NCBI RefSeq assembly: GCF_036346295.1
Contig: NZ_CP107819.1
Coordinates: forward strand, 4,464,001 to 4,528,000
DNA: 64,000 nucleotides
Source: Streptomyces sp. NBC_00536
GTDB lineage: Bacteria > Actinomycetota > Actinomycetes > Streptomycetales > Streptomycetaceae
Direction: 5' to 3'
The position numbers and the translations under genes were made by a program. This document shows positions 16,511 through 23,902 of the stretch, one piece after another. The notes under the pieces are model-generated. The model did no database searches and had not been told where the DNA came from. It saw only the letters and a program-made list of their open reading frames with translations. The stretch's first letter is position 1. Each line of letters opens with the position of its first letter.

Positions 16511-17326
16511 TTGTCTTCGACCATGGATGTGGATGCCCTCGTCGGCACCCTGCGCGCGGCGGGCTGCGTCTTCGCCGAGGAGGAGGCGGAGCTGCTGCTG
16601 GCGGCCGCCGCGGAAGGCGCCGACCTGGCCGCCCTGGTGGAACTCCGGGTGGCCGGGCGGCCGCTGGAACACGTGGTGGGCTGGGCGGAGTTCTGCGGGC
16701 TGCGGATGGCGGTGGGCGAGGGGGTCTTCGTACCGCGGCGGCGCACCGAGTTCCTGGTGCGCGAGGCCGCGGCCGGCGGGCGGGCGGACTCGGTGGTGCT
16801 GGACCTGTGCTGCGGGGTCGGCGCGGTCGGCGCGGCCGTGGCCGCGGAACTGACCGCCAGGGGCGTCCGCGGCGGGGACGGCGGCCGCGTGGAGCTGCAC
16901 GCGGCCGACATCGACCCGGTGGCCGTCTCGTACGCCGCGCGCAACGTGGCGCCGTACGACGGCCGCGTCTACGCGGGCGACCTGTACGGGCCGCTGCCCG
17001 CCGCGCTGTTGGGCCGGGTCGACATCCTGGTCGCGAACGCGCCGTACGTCCCCACGGACGAGATCGGGCTGCTGCCGCCGGAGGCCCGCGAGCACGAGCC
17101 GTCGGCCACCCTGGACGGCGGCGCGGACGGCGTCGACGTCCAGCGCCGGGTCGCGGCGGGCGCCCTGCCGTGGCTCGCGCCGGGCGGGCGGCTGCTGATC
17201 GAGACCAGCGACCGGCAGGCGCGGTGGACCACCGAGGCGCTGACCAGGGCCGGGTTCGGCGAGGTCGCGGTGGTGTCCTCGGAGGAACTCGACGCGACCG
17301 TGGTCATCGGGACGGCCGCGGAGTAG
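16511..17326 (+). CDS. PrmC/HemK-like protein N5-glutamine methyltransferase
   Basis: This 271-residue SAM-dependent methyltransferase resembles release-factor glutamine methyltransferases. Residues 85-115 form the SAM-binding segment (VVLDLCCGVGAVGAAVA), and the catalytic NPPY motif is present as NAPYVPT at about residue 180, with one Pro changed to Ala. The upstream helical region (PLEHVVGWAEFCGLRMAVGEGVFVPRRRTEFL) matches the PrmC family. Because of the motif change and atypical context it may be a paralogue rather than the housekeeping enzyme. TTG 16511 is chosen because GGAGG lies 10 bases before it; ATG 16523 is the alternative, 22 bases from that site. The 3' end overlaps the convergent MFS gene by 23 bases. 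Confidence 0.8.
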   Translation: MSSTMDVDALVGTLRAAGCVFAEEEAELLLAAAAEGADLAALVELRVAGRPLEHVVGWAEFCGLRMAVGEGVFVPRRRTEFLVREAAAGGRADSVVLDLCCGVGAVGAAVAAELTARGVRGGDGGRVELHAADIDPVAVSYAARNVAPYDGRVYAGDLYGPLPAALLGRVDILVANAPYVPTDEIGLLPPEAREHEPSATLDGGADGVDVQRRVAAGALPWLAPGGRLLIETSDRQARWTTEALTRAGFGEVAVVSSEELDATVVIGTAAE

Positions 17327-18758
17327 GCACGCTCCTGCGGACACCCCCTAGGGCCAGCGCCACGGCGATCAGGGCCGCGGCGACGGCGAAGGTGACCCGC
17401 ATGCCCGTGGCGACGGCCCCGGGCGCGGCCGTCGTGATGTCGTCCGTGGCCGCCGCGAGCGCGAACACGGCGCCCATGACGGACGCGCCGGTGATCAGCC
17501 CGAGGTTGCGCGACAGGTTGAGCAGGCCCGAGACGACGCCCCGCCGGTCCGGGAGCACCTCGGCCATGACGGCCGTGTTGTTGGCCGTCTGGAACACCGC
17601 GTACCCGATGGTGACGACGACGAGCGGAACGACGTAACCGCCGGTGCCCAGCGCCGTCGGCGCCGCCGCCAGGGCGACCGCCCCCGCCGCCATCGCGACG
17701 AGCCCCGCGACGGTCGTGCGCGGAGCGCCGAACCGGTCCACGATCCGCCCGGCCGGTACGCCGGTCAGCGCGGCCACGAACGGACCGGCCGCCAGGACCA
17801 GCCCGGCCGGGGCCGCGGCGAGCCCGAGGGTGCGCGAGAGGTAGAACGGGCCCACCACCAGCGTCGCCATCATCACCGTCGAGACGAGCGCGCTCATGGC
17901 GAGGCTCGCGACCAGCGCCCGGTCCCGGAAGAGGGCGAGCCGGACCAGCGGCGAGGACACCCGGGCCTCGGTGCGTACGAAGAACACGGCGCCCAGGGCC
18001 GCGAGCGCGAGCAGCGCCAGATTGAGCGGGCCGAACGCACCGCGCCCCAGGGTCATCGCGAGGGCGTACGCGGCGAGGGCGAGCGCGAGCAGCAGCGTGC
18101 CCCGGTGGTCGAAGCGCGGCCGGGCGGCCGCCTGCGGCGGGTCGGCGGGCAGGTGGCGGCGGGCGAGGAGGAAGGCCAGCACGCCCAGCGGCGCGTTGAC
18201 CAGGAACATCGCCCGCCAGCCGGGCCCGGCGATCAGCAGGCCGCCGAGCGAGGGGCCGAGCGCGGTGCCCACGGCGGACATGGTGCCGAGCAGGCCCATG
18301 GCGCGGCCGGTCCGTTCCTTCGGCACCGTCGCACTGACGAACGCCATGGTCAGGGCCATCATGACGGCCGCGCCGAGGCCCTGCGCCACGCGGGCGGCGA
18401 TCAGCAGCCCGAGCGTCGGCGCGAGGCCGCACGCCACGGAGGCCGCGGTGAAGAGCAGGATCCCGGCCAGCAGCAGCCGCCGGCGGCCGGTGATGTCGCC
18501 GAGCCGCCCGGCGCCGACGATCAGGGTGGTGACGGCGAGGAGGTAGGCCAGGACGATCCACTGGACCTGCTGGAAGGTGGCGTCGAAGGCCTGGGCCAGC
18601 GTCGGGAGGCCGACGTTGGCGATGCTGGTGCCGAGCGAGGACAGCAGCATGGAGAGGGACAGACCGGCGAGCACCCACCGGACGGGGGGCGTGCCGCGCG
18701 TAGGTCCGGTTCCGGGGGCGGCCGGGGCGGGCCCGGTCCGGGTCGACTTCGCCTTCAC
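17304..18758 (-). CDS. MFS drug/metabolite exporter (EmrB/QacA-like)
   Basis: The 484-residue protein has about 14 hydrophobic segments and the MFS motif A GRLGDITGRRRLLL after the second helix. It also has the antiporter motif C region GLLGTMSAVGTALGPSLGGLL. These point to a proton-driven exporter of the DHA2 type; the substrate is unknown. The start GTG at 18758 follows GGAG. It is divergent from a cupin-XRE regulator 120 bases away, and this arrangement suggests that the regulator controls the exporter. Confidence 0.88.
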   Translation of the reverse strand: MKAKSTRTGPAPAAPGTGPTRGTPPVRWVLAGLSLSMLLSSLGTSIANVGLPTLAQAFDATFQQVQWIVLAYLLAVTTLIVGAGRLGDITGRRRLLLAGILLFTAASVACGLAPTLGLLIAARVAQGLGAAVMMALTMAFVSATVPKERTGRAMGLLGTMSAVGTALGPSLGGLLIAGPGWRAMFLVNAPLGVLAFLLARRHLPADPPQAAARPRFDHRGTLLLALALAAYALAMTLGRGAFGPLNLALLALAALGAVFFVRTEARVSSPLVRLALFRDRALVASLAMSALVSTVMMATLVVGPFYLSRTLGLAAAPAGLVLAAGPFVAALTGVPAGRIVDRFGAPRTTVAGLVAMAAGAVALAAAPTALGTGGYVVPLVVVTIGYAVFQTANNTAVMAEVLPDRRGVVSGLLNLSRNLGLITGASVMGAVFALAAATDDITTAAPGAVATGMRVTFAVAAALIAVALALGGVRRSVPTPRPSR

Positions 18759-18878
18759 GGTGAACTCCGATCTGCGGTGCCGCCCCGAGGGGGAGCGGGT
18801 GTGCCCGGAGCGTGCGCCCGACTCTGCGAGGCGACAACTTCTGTTGCCGGTTCCGGGACGAGGGAGTGGAATGCCCGC

Positions 18879-19586
18879 ATGGAAAAGCAGCCGGAATCCG
18901 ACCAGGACGCTGAGCACGACGCCGAGCACGACGCCGAGCACGACGCTGAGCACGACGCTGAGCACGACGCCGAGCAGGACTCACGGCACGGCGGCCCGCC
19001 GAGGGCTCGGCACCGGGCGGTTCTCGACGAGGTCGGCCCCCGCCTCAAGCGGCTGCGCGCCCGCCGCGGGCTGACGCTGGCGGCGCTCGCCGAGACGACC
19101 GGCATCTCCAAGAGCACGCTGTCCCGGCTGGAGTCCGGCCAGCGCCGCCCCAGCCTGGAACTGCTGCTCCCGCTCGCCGAGGCGTACCGGGTGCCGCTGG
19201 ACGACCTGGTCGGCGCGCCGGAGGTGGGGGACCCGCGGGTGCGGCTGACCCCGCGCACCCTGCCCAACGGCGGCATGTCCGTGGCCCTGTCGCGCGGCCC
19301 GGGCCCGCTCCAGGCGTTCAAGATGGTCATCGCGGACCGGGGCGCGCAGCCGGAGCCGCGGACGCACGAGGGCTACGAGTGGCTGTACGTCCTCGACGGG
19401 CGGCTGCGCCTCGTCCTCGCCGATTACGACCTGGTCCTCGGGCCCGGCGAGGTCGCCGAGTTCGACACCCGCCTCCCGCACTGGTTCACCAGCGCGGACG
19501 GCCGCCCGGTCGAACTCCTCAGCCTCTTCGGCAGACAGGGCGAGCGCATGCACGTCCGCGCGAAACCCCGCGGCGACGGGGGCTAG
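18879..19586 (+). CDS. XRE-family regulator with C-terminal cupin domain
   Basis: The 235-residue protein starts with a His/Asp/Glu-rich tail built from a repeated DAEH tetrapeptide (residues 10-33). A helix-turn-helix follows (about 50-105, RLRARRGLTLAALAETTGIS, KSTLSRLESGQRRPSLELLL), and then a cupin fold (about 155-225, with THEGYEWLYVLDGRL and the LPHWFTS strand). Such regulators bind small molecules in the cupin and usually control a neighbouring transporter or metabolic gene. The divergent MFS exporter is the obvious candidate. The acidic, His-rich tail could bind metal, but this is speculation. ATG 18879 is the start, with a GGGAG site 12 bases upstream. Confidence 0.87.
   Translation: MEKQPESDQDAEHDAEHDAEHDAEHDAEHDAEQDSRHGGPPRARHRAVLDEVGPRLKRLRARRGLTLAALAETTGISKSTLSRLESGQRRPSLELLLPLAEAYRVPLDDLVGAPEVGDPRVRLTPRTLPNGGMSVALSRGPGPLQAFKMVIADRGAQPEPRTHEGYEWLYVLDGRLRLVLADYDLVLGPGEVAEFDTRLPHWFTSADGRPVELLSLFGRQGERMHVRAKPRGDGG
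18906..18977 (+). repeat. 12-bp tandem repeat encoding DAEH, six units
   Basis: Five units of GACGC(C/T)GAGCAC followed by GACGCCGAGCAG encode five DAEH tetrapeptides and one DAEQ at the N-terminus of the cupin-XRE regulator. The array probably varies in length between strains. Confidence 0.95.
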
Positions 19587-19643
19587 CCCCCGGCCGGAGT
19601 CGGCGGCCAGCAGGATCGTCCCGGGCGGCGGCGCCCGGACATG

Positions 19644-19668
19644 CTGTGATCTCCTCCGTCGATCACAG
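19644..19668 (+). promoter_or_regulatory. Inverted repeat abutting the serine hydrolase ribosome site
   Basis: CTGTGATC (19644-19651) and GATCACAG (19661-19668) are perfect 8-base arms around TCCTCCGTC. The right arm runs into the AGGAG ribosome site (19667-19671) of the next gene, and the loop TCCTCC is complementary to that site. It could be an operator or an RNA hairpin that limits translation. Confidence 0.55.
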
Positions 19669-19678
19669 GAGTTGGCTC

Positions 19679-20845
19679 GTGCTCGTGAGTGAGCAAGCAG
19701 GACAGAAGTCGCGTTCGTTCTTCGGAGCGCGGTCGGCGGCCGCGGTGGCCGTGGTCGCCGCGATGACCGCCGCCGTCATGACGGCGGGCGCACTGGCGCC
19801 CCCCGCGGCGTTCGCCGCCACCCGCACGGACACCGTCCAGCGGGGGCTGGACGCGCTGGTGCGCGACGACGGCCTGCCCGGCGCGCTGGCCGCCGTACGG
19901 GACCGCGACGGCCGTACCCGTACGTACACCGCGGGCGTCGGCGACCTGGCCACCGGCGCGGCGGTGCCCGGGGACGGGCAGGTGCGGATCGGCAGCAACA
20001 CCAAGGCGTTCACCGCGGTGGCCGTGCTGCAACTGGTCGCGGAGGGACGGGTCGGCCTCGACACCCCGGTCGACACCTACCTGCCGGGCCTGGTCCACGG
20101 GGAGCGGATCGACGGCAGCCGGATCACCGTCCGGCACCTCCTGCAGCAGACCAGCGGCCTCCCCAACTACACCGCCTACGACATCCAGCCGAAGCCCTAC
20201 GATCCCCGCGACCTCGTCGCCATCGCCCTGGCGCACCCGGGCCACTTCGACCCCGGCGAGAAGTGGGAGTACAGCAACACGAACTACGTCCTGGCCGGCC
20301 TGATCGTCGAACAGGTCACCCGGCGCCCCCTCGCCGAGGAGATCACCCGGCGCGTCATCGTGCCCGCGGGCCTGCGCCACACCTACTTCCCCGCCCCCGG
20401 CGACATCACCATCCGGGAGCCCCACCCCCACGGCTACGACCGGGAGTCGGCGACCGCGCCGCTGGTCGACATCACGGAGATGGACCCGTCCTGGGCCTGG
20501 GCGGCGGGCCAGATGATCTCCACCAACGCGGACCTCAACCGCTTCTACACCGCGCTCCTGTCCGGCGGCCTCCTGCCGCGCGCCCAGCTCGACCAGATGA
20601 AGACCACCGTCGGCGCGGAGTACTTCGGCGAGGGCGCTCGCTACGGCCTGGGCCTGGTGAGCATCCCGCTGTCGTGCGGCGGCGTCTACTGGGGCCACGG
20701 CGGCAGCTTCCCCGGGTACGAGACCCGCGGCGGCGTCACCGCCAAGGGCCGCGCGGCGAACGTGGCGGTGACCATCCAGCCGACGGACAAGGCCGCCATG
20801 AACCACGTCGCGAAGATCGTGGACACAGCCCTGTGCGGCCGCTGA
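19679..20845 (+). CDS. Secreted serine hydrolase (beta-lactamase / D-Ala-D-Ala carboxypeptidase family)
   Basis: This 388-residue protein has a signal sequence (hydrophobic AAAVAVVAAMTAAVMTAG, probable cleavage after AFAA). It then has the class C beta-lactamase-like fold with all three active-site motifs: SNTK (SxxK, about residue 103), YSNTN (YxN, about 200) and HGG in GHGGSFPGYET (about 340). It probably acts as a DD-carboxypeptidase or esterase outside the cell. The GTG at 19679 has AGGAG 7 bases before it; a second in-frame GTG follows two codons later. An inverted repeat overlaps the ribosome site. Confidence 0.9.
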   Translation: MLVSEQAGQKSRSFFGARSAAAVAVVAAMTAAVMTAGALAPPAAFAATRTDTVQRGLDALVRDDGLPGALAAVRDRDGRTRTYTAGVGDLATGAAVPGDGQVRIGSNTKAFTAVAVLQLVAEGRVGLDTPVDTYLPGLVHGERIDGSRITVRHLLQQTSGLPNYTAYDIQPKPYDPRDLVAIALAHPGHFDPGEKWEYSNTNYVLAGLIVEQVTRRPLAEEITRRVIVPAGLRHTYFPAPGDITIREPHPHGYDRESATAPLVDITEMDPSWAWAAGQMISTNADLNRFYTALLSGGLLPRAQLDQMKTTVGAEYFGEGARYGLGLVSIPLSCGGVYWGHGGSFPGYETRGGVTAKGRAANVAVTIQPTDKAAMNHVAKIVDTALCGR

Positions 20846-20875
20846 CCCGGTTCCCCGCCCTTCTCCAGCGGGAGT

Positions 20876-20899
20876 TATTGCAAGCAAGTGCTTGCAATA
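20876..20899 (+). promoter_or_regulatory. 24-bp palindromic operator over the -35 region of the XRE/HBHA-like operon
   Basis: TATTGCAAGC and GCTTGCAATA are perfect 10-base arms with an AAGT spacer. A TTGCAA (20892-20897) inside the right arm is 17 bases from CAGGAT (20915-20920), a plausible -35/-10 pair for the regulator gene that starts at 20927. The site is well placed for autoregulation. Confidence 0.75.
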
Positions 20900-20926
20900 G
20901 TTAGCAGGGTGCGGCAGGATCGGGGC

Positions 20927-21337
20927 ATGGCATCGCTCAACGTCGGGAACCTCGGCGAGTACCTCCGCGAGCAGCGGAGGCAGGCGCAGCTCTCGCTGCG
21001 GCAGCTGGCCGAGGCGGCGGGGGTGTCCAATCCGTACCTCAGCCAGATCGAGCGCGGGCTGCGCAAGCCGAGCGCGGACATCCTGCAGCAGCTCGCCAAG
21101 GCGCTGCGGATCTCCGCGGAGACGCTGTACGTGCAGGCCGGGATCCTCGACGAGCGCGACCGCGACGAAGTGGAGACGCGCGCCGTCATCCTCGCCGACC
21201 CGTCGATCAGCGAGCGGCAGAAGCAGGTCCTGCTCCAGATCTACGAGTCGTTCCGCAAGGAGAACGCGCTCGATGCCGAAGCCGGTGCGCATGCCGAAGC
21301 CGATACGCGTGCCGAAGCCGATACGACCGAACTGTGA
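20927..21337 (+). CDS. XRE-family regulator upstream of the HBHA-like gene (Rv0474-like)
   Basis: The 136-residue protein is a compact helix-turn-helix regulator: residues 8-65 contain LGEYLREQRRQAQLSLRQLA and NPYLSQIERGLRKPS. A helical dimerisation part follows, then a variable tail of AEAD-type repeats. It corresponds in position and sequence style to mycobacterial Rv0474, which lies ahead of hbhA (Rv0475). The start is close to a CAGGAT hexamer (6 bases), so the mRNA is probably leaderless. A perfect palindrome over the -35 region suggests that the protein represses its own operon. The next gene begins 16 bases after its stop, with its own GGGAGG site. Confidence 0.88.
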   Translation: MASLNVGNLGEYLREQRRQAQLSLRQLAEAAGVSNPYLSQIERGLRKPSADILQQLAKALRISAETLYVQAGILDERDRDEVETRAVILADPSISERQKQVLLQIYESFRKENALDAEAGAHAEADTRAEADTTEL

Positions 21338-21353
21338 TCCGGGAGGACCGCAC

Positions 21354-21938
21354 ATGGCCATCGCCGATGAGCTGAAGAAGACCCTCACCGACCCGACCCC
21401 GCTCTACTTCGCCGCCGGAACCGCGGACCTCGCCGTGCAGCAGGCCAAGAAGGTGCCCGGGCTCATCGAGCAGCTGCGCGCCGAGGCCCCGGCGCGGATC
21501 GAGGCCGTGAAGAACACCGACCCGAAGGTCGTGCAGGACAAGGCGCGCGAGGCCCAGGAAGCGGTGACCGCCAAGGTCGCCGAGGTCCTCGGGGCCTTCG
21601 ACCCGAAGAAGCTCGGGGAGAGCGCGCAGGACCTGGCGCTGCGCGGGGTGGGCGTGGCCGCCGAGTACGCGGTGCGCGCCAAGGAGACCTACGACAAGGT
21701 CGCCGAGCACGGCGAGCAGGCCGTACGGGCCTGGCGCGGCGAGGTCGCCGAGGAGATCGTCGACATCGCCGAGGCCGTCGAGCCGGAGCCCGTGGTCGTG
21801 GCGGTGGTCCCGGCCCCGGCCGAGGCCGAGCCGGTGGACGAGGCGCCCGCCGCCGAGGACAAGCCCGCCGCGAAGCGGACCTCCGCGCGCAAGAGCACGG
21901 CCAAGAAGGCCGCGGCCGCGCCGGACGACGCCAGCTGA
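21354..21938 (+). CDS. Heparin-binding-haemagglutinin-like coiled-coil protein
   Basis: The 194-residue product resembles mycobacterial HBHA. It has a short N-terminal region (MAIADELKKTLTDPTPLYFA), a long charged helical stretch (about residues 40-145) and a C-terminal Lys/Ala-rich tail (KRTSARKSTAKKAAAAPDD) like the heparin-binding tail of HBHA. In mycobacteria HBHA is a surface adhesin and also associates with lipid bodies. In a soil saprophyte an adhesin role is unlikely, and a membrane- or lipid-inclusion-associated role is more plausible by inference. The ATG at 21354 is preceded by GGGAGG. A terminator-like hairpin follows, so DUF2516 downstream may be transcribed separately. Confidence 0.85.
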   Translation: MAIADELKKTLTDPTPLYFAAGTADLAVQQAKKVPGLIEQLRAEAPARIEAVKNTDPKVVQDKAREAQEAVTAKVAEVLGAFDPKKLGESAQDLALRGVGVAAEYAVRAKETYDKVAEHGEQAVRAWRGEVAEEIVDIAEAVEPEPVVVAVVPAPAEAEPVDEAPAAEDKPAAKRTSARKSTAKKAAAAPDDAS

Positions 21939-21960
21939 GCGACACGCACGACACGGACGG

Positions 21961-21988
21961 GACCGGGCACCTTTGCGGGTGCCCGGTC
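21961..21988 (+). terminator. Hairpin after the HBHA-like gene
   Basis: GACCGGGCACC (21961-21971) and GGTGCCCGGTC (21978-21988) form an 11-bp stem with a TTTGCG loop, 23 bases after the stop codon. Confidence 0.75.
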
Positions 21989-22084
21989 CGTTGTCGTTCC
22001 ACGGGATCGCCCAGCCGGTAGCGTGGAGTGGATTCACAGGGGGCGTTCCCACACAAATGCACGTGCGAGAAGGCGGTCGAGTCG

Positions 22085-22432
22085 ATGTTGATCCGGGGTT
22101 TCGACAACGGGGTCCTGCCCCTGCTGGGCTACGCCATGCTGCTGCTCGCCGTCGCGGCGTTCGTCTTCGCGCTGCTGGCCCGTGAGGACGCGTACCGGGC
22201 CGCGGGCAAGCAGACCAAGACCTTCTGGATGGTGCTCCTCGGCGTCGCGGTCCTCGTGGACTTCTTCCTGGGGTCCGCGATGCTGTTCCTGCAGATCGCC
22301 GGGCTGGTCGCCACCATCGTCTTCTTCGTCGACGTACGCCCCGCCCTCAAGCAGGTCTCGGGCGGCGGCGGGCGGCGCAAGGGCGGCAGCAGCAGCGACG
22401 GGCCGTACGGGCCCTACAACGGCGGCCGGTAG
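22085..22432 (+). CDS. DUF2516 membrane protein (Rv0476-like)
   Basis: This 115-residue protein has three hydrophobic segments (LPLLGYAMLLLAVAAFVFAL, FWMVLLGVAVLVDFFLG, AMLFLQIAGLVATIVFFVDV) and a glycine-rich cytoplasmic tail ending GPYGPYNGGR. It belongs to the actinobacterial DUF2516 family, whose mycobacterial member Rv0476 also follows hbhA. No function is known. ATG 22085 is chosen from the family N-terminus; a GAGAAGG sequence lies upstream. A TAGCGT hexamer at 22018-22023 may be its promoter. It converges with the PP2C gene. Confidence 0.83.
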   Translation: MLIRGFDNGVLPLLGYAMLLLAVAAFVFALLAREDAYRAAGKQTKTFWMVLLGVAVLVDFFLGSAMLFLQIAGLVATIVFFVDVRPALKQVSGGGGRRKGGSSSDGPYGPYNGGR

Positions 22433-22441
22433 GCGTAGCCG

Positions 22442-23755
22442 TCAGCCCGCCGTGCGGTCCAGGAGGACGACGGCCACGTCGTCGGTGAGTTCGCCCCCGT
22501 TGAGGCGGCGGGCCTCGCTGACGGCCGCTTCCAGCAGGCCCTCGCCGCGCAGTCCGCGGTCGAGGTGCCGGTTGATCATCTCGACCATGCCGTCCTGGCC
22601 GAGGCGCTCGCGCCCGGCGCCGATCCGGCCCTCGATCAGGCCGTCCGTGTAGAGCATCAGGCTCCACGTGCCGCCGAGGTCGACCTGGCGGCGGGGCCAG
22701 CGGGCCCGGGGCAGCAGTCCCAGCGCCGGGCCGCTGTCCTCGTAGGGGAGGAGTCGTGCGGGGCGGCCCGGCCGGGATATGAGCGGGGCCGGATGGCCCG
22801 CCAGGCACAGGCCCGCGCGGCGGCCGTCCGGGGAGATGTCCACGGTGCAGAGCGTCGCGAAGATCTCCTCGCAGGGACGTTCCACCTCCAGCACTTCCTG
22901 GAGCGTCGCCAGCAGATCGTCCCCGCACAGGCCCGCCAGGGTCAGCGCGCGCCAGGCGATGCGCAGCTCCACGCCGAGGGCGGCCTCGTCCGGGCCGTGG
23001 CCGCAGACGTCGCCGATCATCGCGTGGACGGTGCCGTCGGGGGTGCGGACGGTGTCGTAGAAGTCGCCGCCGAGCAGGGCCCGGCTGCGGCCCGCGTGGT
23101 AGCGGGCGGCGAAGCGCAGGTCCGAGCCCTCCAGCAGGGGGTGGGGGAGCAGGCCGCGTTCCAGGCGGGCGTTCTCCTGGGCGCGCAGCCGGGACTCGGC
23201 CAGCTTGTACTGGGCGATGTCGGCGCGTTTTCGTTCCACCGCGTAGCGGATGGCGCGGCTCAGCAGCCGGCCGTCCAGTTCGCTGCCGAAGAGGAAGTCC
23301 TGGGCGCCGACACGGACCGCCTCGGCGGCCCGCTCGGCGTCGGCCTCGGCGGTCAGGACCAGGACGGCGTGCCGCGGAGCCATGCGCAGCACCTGGCGCA
23401 GCATCGCCAGCTCGTCGGCCTCGGGGTCGGCGCTGTCGGTACCTGTCCCTGTCCCCGTCAAGGACAGGTCGAGCAGGATGCAGTGCACGTCATGGGTGAG
23501 CAGCCGCGCCGCTTCGGTGAGGTTGCGGGCGGTGCGGATCCGGATGCGGTGGCCGTCGGAGTCGAGGATCTCGGGGACGGTGAGACCGCCCGCGGGGTCG
23601 TCCTGGATCACCAGCAGGGTCAGGGCCTGCGGCCCGGCCGGCTGGGCCGTTCCGCCCGGCTGCTGGGGCGGTACGACGGTGTACGTGGCGGGCGGGCGGG
23701 CCTGACCGCTCTCCGCGGGCGGGGTGTCCCTCTGCCGCGGTACGGATGCGGGCAT
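22442..23755 (-). CDS. PP2C-type protein phosphatase with N-terminal receiver-like domain
   Basis: The 437-residue protein has a response-regulator-like domain (about 45-165), a short coiled linker (RKRADIAQYKLAESRLRAQ) and a SpoIIE/PP2C phosphatase domain (about 200-435). The phosphatase domain carries the metal-binding segments LLGGDFYDTV, GDVCGHGPDEAAL and GELTDDVAVVLLD. Such proteins dephosphorylate anti-sigma-factor antagonists in stress networks. The receiver has its Asp (D96 in CILLDLSL) but the usual Lys near the fifth strand is missing (FLFGSELD), and a TGTGTGTD insertion follows the Asp. It may therefore be a pseudo-receiver that does not respond to phosphorylation. No partner kinase is adjacent. 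Confidence 0.9.
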   Translation of the reverse strand: MPASVPRQRDTPPAESGQARPPATYTVVPPQQPGGTAQPAGPQALTLLVIQDDPAGGLTVPEILDSDGHRIRIRTARNLTEAARLLTHDVHCILLDLSLTGTGTGTDSADPEADELAMLRQVLRMAPRHAVLVLTAEADAERAAEAVRVGAQDFLFGSELDGRLLSRAIRYAVERKRADIAQYKLAESRLRAQENARLERGLLPHPLLEGSDLRFAARYHAGRSRALLGGDFYDTVRTPDGTVHAMIGDVCGHGPDEAALGVELRIAWRALTLAGLCGDDLLATLQEVLEVERPCEEIFATLCTVDISPDGRRAGLCLAGHPAPLISRPGRPARLLPYEDSGPALGLLPRARWPRRQVDLGGTWSLMLYTDGLIEGRIGAGRERLGQDGMVEMINRHLDRGLRGEGLLEAAVSEARRLNGGELTDDVAVVLLDRTAG

Positions 23756-23902
23756 CGTCTCCGGTTCCTTCCCTCCCCCCGAGGGTGCGCTCGTGCGCCC
23801 CGACCCTAGCGGTCCGCGCCCGGCACGTGAATGGTGTCCCCGGCGGCCGCCCCCGGCATATGCCGTTATCGCGTGGGATCGCCCATCCTGGGATGACCAA
23901 CG

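Noticed and set aside
16511..17326. Housekeeping prmC
   Set aside because: The NPPY motif is NAPY and the gene is linked to an ECF sigma factor rather than prfA, so I keep it as a PrmC-like paralogue without the gene symbol.
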